From positions 124,001 through 188,000 of the forward strand of contig NQMI01000041.1 in NCBI GenBank assembly GCA_002270565.1: DNA of 64,000 nt, in the 5' to 3' direction. The position numbers were made by a program, and so were the translations under genes. Source of the stretch: Stenocarpella maydis (lineage: Eukaryota > Ascomycota > Sordariomycetes > Diaporthales > Diaporthaceae). This document shows positions 59,464 to 64,000 of this stretch, one piece after another. The notes under the pieces are model-generated. The model was not told where the DNA came from. It worked only from the letters and a program-made list of their open reading frames with translations, and made no database searches. The number at the start of each line of letters is the position of its first letter. Position 1 is the first letter of the stretch.

Positions 59464-62400
59464 AACTGTCTGTATGTCTGTGTGACAGAGCGTACGAGCG
59501 CGGAGGAACCGCGCATCTTGTTATCGGGACCGGTGTCTGATGGGGGTGGTGGTCTGCCTTCCAAGCAAGGGAGGATAAGATGTGAGTAGAGAAGTTTGTG
59601 TGGTATATCTGCAGGCACCAAGTGCTGACCTCCAACTTGTGTGCGGCGATGTGGGTGATGGTGTGGGTGAGGCTGGGCCCGTCTGACACGTCCCGGTGGG
59701 ACATTGTTTCCCTATAGAAGCCATCCTCCCCCCCCCTCCTTCCACCCCTGCGCCCTAAGCGACCGGCCTACCATTTCCTCCGCCGCCCAGCTGAGGATGG
59801 GCAGGCTTCAAGGTCAAGTCCTCTGTGGGTACGGCAGGAGCTAGCGGGCATGACCAGCTGCCATCAGTCGGCTGTGGCGTTGGGCTAGGCGACTCTGCTT
59901 AGTGGTGACTTCAGACGAGGCCAGGCCGGTGTTCTCGGTGAGCGGATGGCCGGTGGTGAGTGATATCGCTATCATGAAAGCATCATCGACCTGGGTCTCG
60001 GGGGGGTGTGCGGTGCTGGCTCATGTACTGGTGGAGGCGATGACTCGGACACCGTGTTTCTCGCTTCGGTCCGGACATGTCATGATATGCAACGAACTCA
60101 ATCTGCGATATGTGTTGACATTAGTGCCTTTCCCCCCGAACGAAGGATCAAAGTCGCATTCAGATCGAACGAAGAGGCTCGGGTATCGATCGGGTTTGTG
60201 ATGGTAGTTCTGTTTAAAGGGGCCAGATGGCGGTTTAGTGCCCCATATTGTCAGAGAAGGATTTATCCCTTTGATTTCGGAATCAGAGGACTTTGAGTGC
60301 GGTATGAAGCTGAGGGGTGAGCCTCGATTTGCACGTTACATTTGTAGGCCAATGAATACACACGCAGTACCATCGGCCATTGCATCTCTGGGCGTGGTAG
60401 AAGACATCGTGTGCTGGTCCTGATGGGGTCGGCTCGCCCCTGAGCCAAGGAGCGAACCCACATCGAGACCTGGGGCCTTGGTGGTACGGAGACCTAGCTT
60501 CGACATTGTCTGGCCTTTCGAGAATCGAGATAATCGACAGTCATGTCTAGGCTGGTCTCGGGTCAGGTCGGTTTTGATGGAGCCATGCCCCTCATCTTGG
60601 CAGTGAAAACCGAGCACTGGGGTTTCCACCCAGGTTTGACCTCATCCCTTTGGGTTGGACAGTTTCGGAAGGAAGTGGCTCATATGACTGCCCATGAGCT
60701 CACACCTTCACCAAGTGCCTGCCTTACCTCCCTTGGTCTCCACATCATCCAACATCCAACTTCCCGACTCCCAACTTCAGTGCATGTCCGCCCCCGTGCT
60801 CATTTATTTCTTATTGGCATCCATTGTATGGCCTCCTTCAATGCAACTGATGTCTTGGATGATGCCATTATCTTCAAGTCCGGAGTCCTGGAAATCCCAT
60901 CGAATCTGGTGCGTCATTCCTCGGGCATGGGCATCGGCAATATCGTTCCTCTCGTCGACCTCATCTGACCTTCGTTTCGATACGGCCTTGCACCCAATAA
61001 TGGCACTTGTGGTTCTGTGCTCCTGCCCGTCCCTTCTTTCACCGGTATTGAGGGATCCTCTCTGCGCCACGTCCGCTGGCATTCCTTCACCCCGTCGTCA
61101 ACGCCTTTCTTCCCTTGTTTCGAACAGAACCTGGAGTGGCCCGCGCTCAGGGGTTATGTTGGCGTAGATGGGATCTCCCGTCGAGTTGTCGTTGGCTCCT
61201 GGTTCGTAGTCGGCCCCTCCAATCGGTCCTTCCGTCTGCCGCAGAGGTTCTGTGCATCAATAGCCCAGTTGAACTGATTTGTGTGGTGAAGGATCCAGCG
61301 CGTTCCGGGTGATCGCGAAGTATGCTATCAGAAGCAGCCAATATCTCCTCTCCCACCGGGTGGGTCTCAAGACGGGAAAGGGTAGGGAGAGGGCAACCAG
61401 ACGACTCTTATATCAGACAAGACATCGCGCCAAACAACTTTGGGGCTGTGGGTCAGTGCCTAAAGAAGCAACAGGTCATGCCCGGATCACCCTCTGCTGG
61501 GAGGCTGTCCGCAGTGCAGTGAGACAGCGATGGTCTCCACCCATCTGCTCATGCGCCATTGCCCAACAGAAGCAAAACGAATCAAAACGATTATCCCTGT
61601 GTTGTCCGTCCGCTTCGACGCTGTTACGACAAATTTGTCTCGCACGGGGTATTCAATATAACGCTGGTCTGCTGTCGGACAGCCGTCGGTGCCGAACATA
61701 GTCTCGGAGCACTGAAATGTCGGTAGTGCAGCTATTTCGTCTCGCCTACTTTTGTCGAGTCCGGGCACATCTGCTTGCCCAAACAGGAAGGGCCCACAAA
61801 GCTGTTGCTGTCTTTCACCACTGCTCACGGCCTATCCGTGGGCGTATTGGCTCACATGATAGCTAGTGGTAGATGCCCATCTTATTCTCCTACTAGACTC
61901 AGCTACTTTCAGGTCGTCCCACTGGCACGTACTTAGAAACCTCTCCGCAGATCCTTCCATTAATGTGGACTGTCCCCCCGGAGCTGCAGCATCTGACACC
62001 TTGGCCCGCATCTGTCAGCAAGTTCAGATGACCCTCGAAGCCTTGCTCCGCGAGTTACTGCCCACTCCCGTGTGTTCGCGAAACTCGACGGTGGGGTTTT
62101 TCTTTTCTTTTTTCTTTCCCCACAGAACACTCGAATAGAACGCGAGAGATATTTTCCGAAGCCACAATATTCGGTTATGAAAAGTCACAAGGAAGACGTC
62201 GTCTCGGGACCGAGCGAGAGCACTGTCCAGATTCACTCGGCCCGGAGAAATCGATGGCGCAAAAGGTGGTTTTTTTTTTTTGGGTGAGAGATATGTGAAG
62301 CACGAGAGAAACAGTACCATAGTAGAGACAAGTTCGCAGACCGCTGCCGCTGGCCACGTCCATATGTTGGCGTCATCAGTCTTCTCGTCACTCGGGCCGC

Positions 62401-62893
62401 TGCTGGTGAGATTGGACATGCGACATTCGGCCAAGCTTTCAGAGTCACTCGAATCACTGCGTTTAATGGCATGGAACACGAACACAGCGAGGTTTTGCAT
62501 GGCACCCCAGACCGAGCCATAGCCTGCAGGCACTGCTAAGCCCGTTAGGACGCGGTTCTGAATATCGTCAGGGCCTGAGGCTTTCTTTCGGGAGGCACGA
62601 AGAAGACTTCTTCATTCTCTGCTATGCATGGCTGACCCAGAACATGAGTACATGATTCTGGCAATCAGTTACACCCAGGATGTCACAGAGAGGGGCTTCA
62701 CTGCTGCTGTTCGGCACCCTGATATCATGGCTGCGCAACCTGATGCAAGATTCTGAAAGACCAGTTCTTGCGCATCCTTTCGGAGCGCAGGATGACAAAA
62801 GAGCTCCCCGTACTTGCGTGAGGCGTTACAGTAGCCCCGACGGGTTGGCTACCGTTTGGTTTCCCAACTTGAAAAACCAAACTGGCCATTCTA

Positions 62894-63475
62894 TCAGTCA
62901 CTCCAGCAATACGTGTTGTGACGACAGATTTGAGCGTCGACCACTGTAGGTCCGGCAGAATATTCATCCCTCGGTCTAATCGCTTCTGGTGACAGCGCGG
63001 GCCGGGCTTCAGGGCCTGGTCCGTGGTATGGAGGTCCGAGAAGACAAGCCAGAAGGCTGGTCAGAGACCAAGAAGGTACATATGCACCGAGAGTACAACG
63101 CCTAGGTAAGACAGAAGTCAGAAACTCTTCTCCGATATCTTGGCTGCTTTGCTGGACACCCCAGAACATGCCACTCAGAACACGAGGCAGAAGCGAGTTG
63201 GAAACAACAGGACCGTTCCAAGAACCAACCAGTGTCGGACCAGCGCTGAGGCTTGCCAATGGTGATTTTTGCGATGTGCTCGGTCCTCGGAATGCTTGGC
63301 TGACCGAATGTTCCGAGGGAGACTGAGCATCCGCGATAGGTGGTAGGACAGCATAAGACGGTGAGAGAATCTGCAAGTATTTGCGGCATCGGGGTGCTGA
63401 TACTGAATCCACAAGAAGCAAGGCTGCTCCTGATGCTTCCGCCATGATAGATGATGCTGTGACACGGACAATCAT
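62894..63475 (-). CDS. Doubtful open frame of 193 codons
   Basis: An ATG-initiated minus-strand frame (internal Met at MAEASGAALLLVDSVSAPRC) with no stop for 193 codons. The product is unlike any family I know. Codon third positions are not GC-biased as in the neighbouring genes, and another frame is open on the same strand over part of it. It could be a chance frame or an exon of a gene continuing outside the window. Confidence 0.15.
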   Translation of the reverse strand: MIVRVTASSIMAEASGAALLLVDSVSAPRCRKYLQILSPSYAVLPPIADAQSPSEHSVSQAFRGPSTSQKSPLASLSAGPTLVGSWNGPVVSNSLLPRVLSGMFWGVQQSSQDIGEEFLTSVLPRRCTLGAYVPSWSLTSLLACLLGPPYHGPGPEARPALSPEAIRPRDEYSAGPTVVDAQICRHNTYCWSD

Positions 63476-64000
63476 TTCCCAGAGGGACCAACGAGCACAC
63501 GTGGGATCACCATGGGCACTTGCCCACGAGGATAAACTTCACGACACATCCCAGAGCGGGCCGTAAAGGGTTCCGTGACAACTCCAGCAGCGGCCGCTCA
63601 GCACCGCTTACTCATCACACTGCAAGTGGGAGCAACTTGCCAACGTCCCAACACAATGATTTCAGCCACACAACAGAGGCTGCGGTCCGAGTGAGACCAG
63701 GGGCCTGGACTCGGAGCCGAGGAATAGCCGCCACGTATGATGACCGCGTGTGCGTATGCAGTCCTTGGACCGCCAGCTGCCTGCACCAAGATCTGCAGGA
63801 TGTAGACTGAGCAGTGTTTTGAGGCTCGACCCTGGGGACAAGATTCGCGGCCTCTTCTGAACGTCGACTGGCCTCACACCAGCAGTGCATATTGGCGAAT
63901 GACACAGCGGGTCGGAGGAAATGCCTCGCATCACAGGGGCTTGCCACCACATGGAGCTTCGAGTTGCTGACCAAAGGCCATTTCGGATGCGTCGCCGTAA

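Larger units (their letters stand above)
57857..64000. other. 6.1-kb gene-poor right end
   Basis: No supportable gene. It contains a (GT)n microsatellite and several C or G homopolymers (for example about 58830, 59270 and 59065). Unfamiliar open frames of 140-190 codons occur at 60543-60968 (+) and 62894-63475 (-). The base composition is less GC-biased than the genes here and there is no splice or family support. A gene entering from beyond the right edge on the minus strand cannot be excluded. Confidence 0.4.

Overview
This is a window of nuclear genome from a filamentous ascomycete (Pezizomycotina, probably a Sordariomycete; the exact species is not recognisable). The evidence is the gene style: short introns of about 50-200 bp with GT..CTGAC/CTAAC..AG signals, GC-rich codon use, wide non-coding spacers, and a set of fungus-specific families (Zn2Cys6 factor, SLN1-type hybrid kinase, Fta4, CCZ1, LaeA-like methyltransferase). 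There is no sign of plasmid, phage, CRISPR or bacterial operon structure. Thirteen protein genes can be supported. I see no convincing tRNA, rRNA or intact transposon.

Layout. 0.5-4.6 kb: a calpain-family cysteine protease (+) whose reading frame breaks near its C-terminus. 4.9-5.8 kb: kinetochore protein Fta4 (-). 6.5-7.2 kb: a Cupin_5/DUF985 protein (+). 7.5-9.3 kb: a six-exon LaeA-like methyltransferase (-). 12.5-12.8 kb: a small UPF0390 protein (-). 15.7-17.8 kb: a patatin-like protein that lacks the nucleophile serine (+). 20.4-22.8 kb: a Zn2Cys6 transcription factor (+), followed at 24.3-25.9 kb by a MATE transporter (+). 26.2-26.5 kb: a long ATT/GTT triplet tract. 27.0-29.4 kb: vacuolar fusion protein CCZ1 (+). 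31.7-34.2 kb: the SNF1/AMPK catalytic subunit (+). 41.3-44.0 kb: an F-box-like protein (+). 47.1-51.1 kb: a seven-exon SLN1-type hybrid histidine kinase (+). 52.6-54.0 kb: an AIM24-family protein with YPPPP repeats (+). 55.7-57.9 kb: a proline-rich protein of unknown function (+). The intervals 9.3-12.5, 34.2-41.3 and 57.9-64 kb hold no gene I can support.

How the genes relate. Most are unlinked housekeeping or signalling genes: osmosensing (SLN1), carbon/energy signalling (SNF1), vacuole traffic (CCZ1) and chromosome segregation (Fta4). The only neighbourhood that hints at a shared job is the Zn2Cys6 regulator next to the MATE exporter, a common regulator/efflux arrangement in fungi. The most unusual observations are three introns that appear to use GC-AG splice sites, the patatin-like protein with Gly in place of the catalytic Ser, and the frame break in the calpain gene. 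I do not see a clearly new biological system here.
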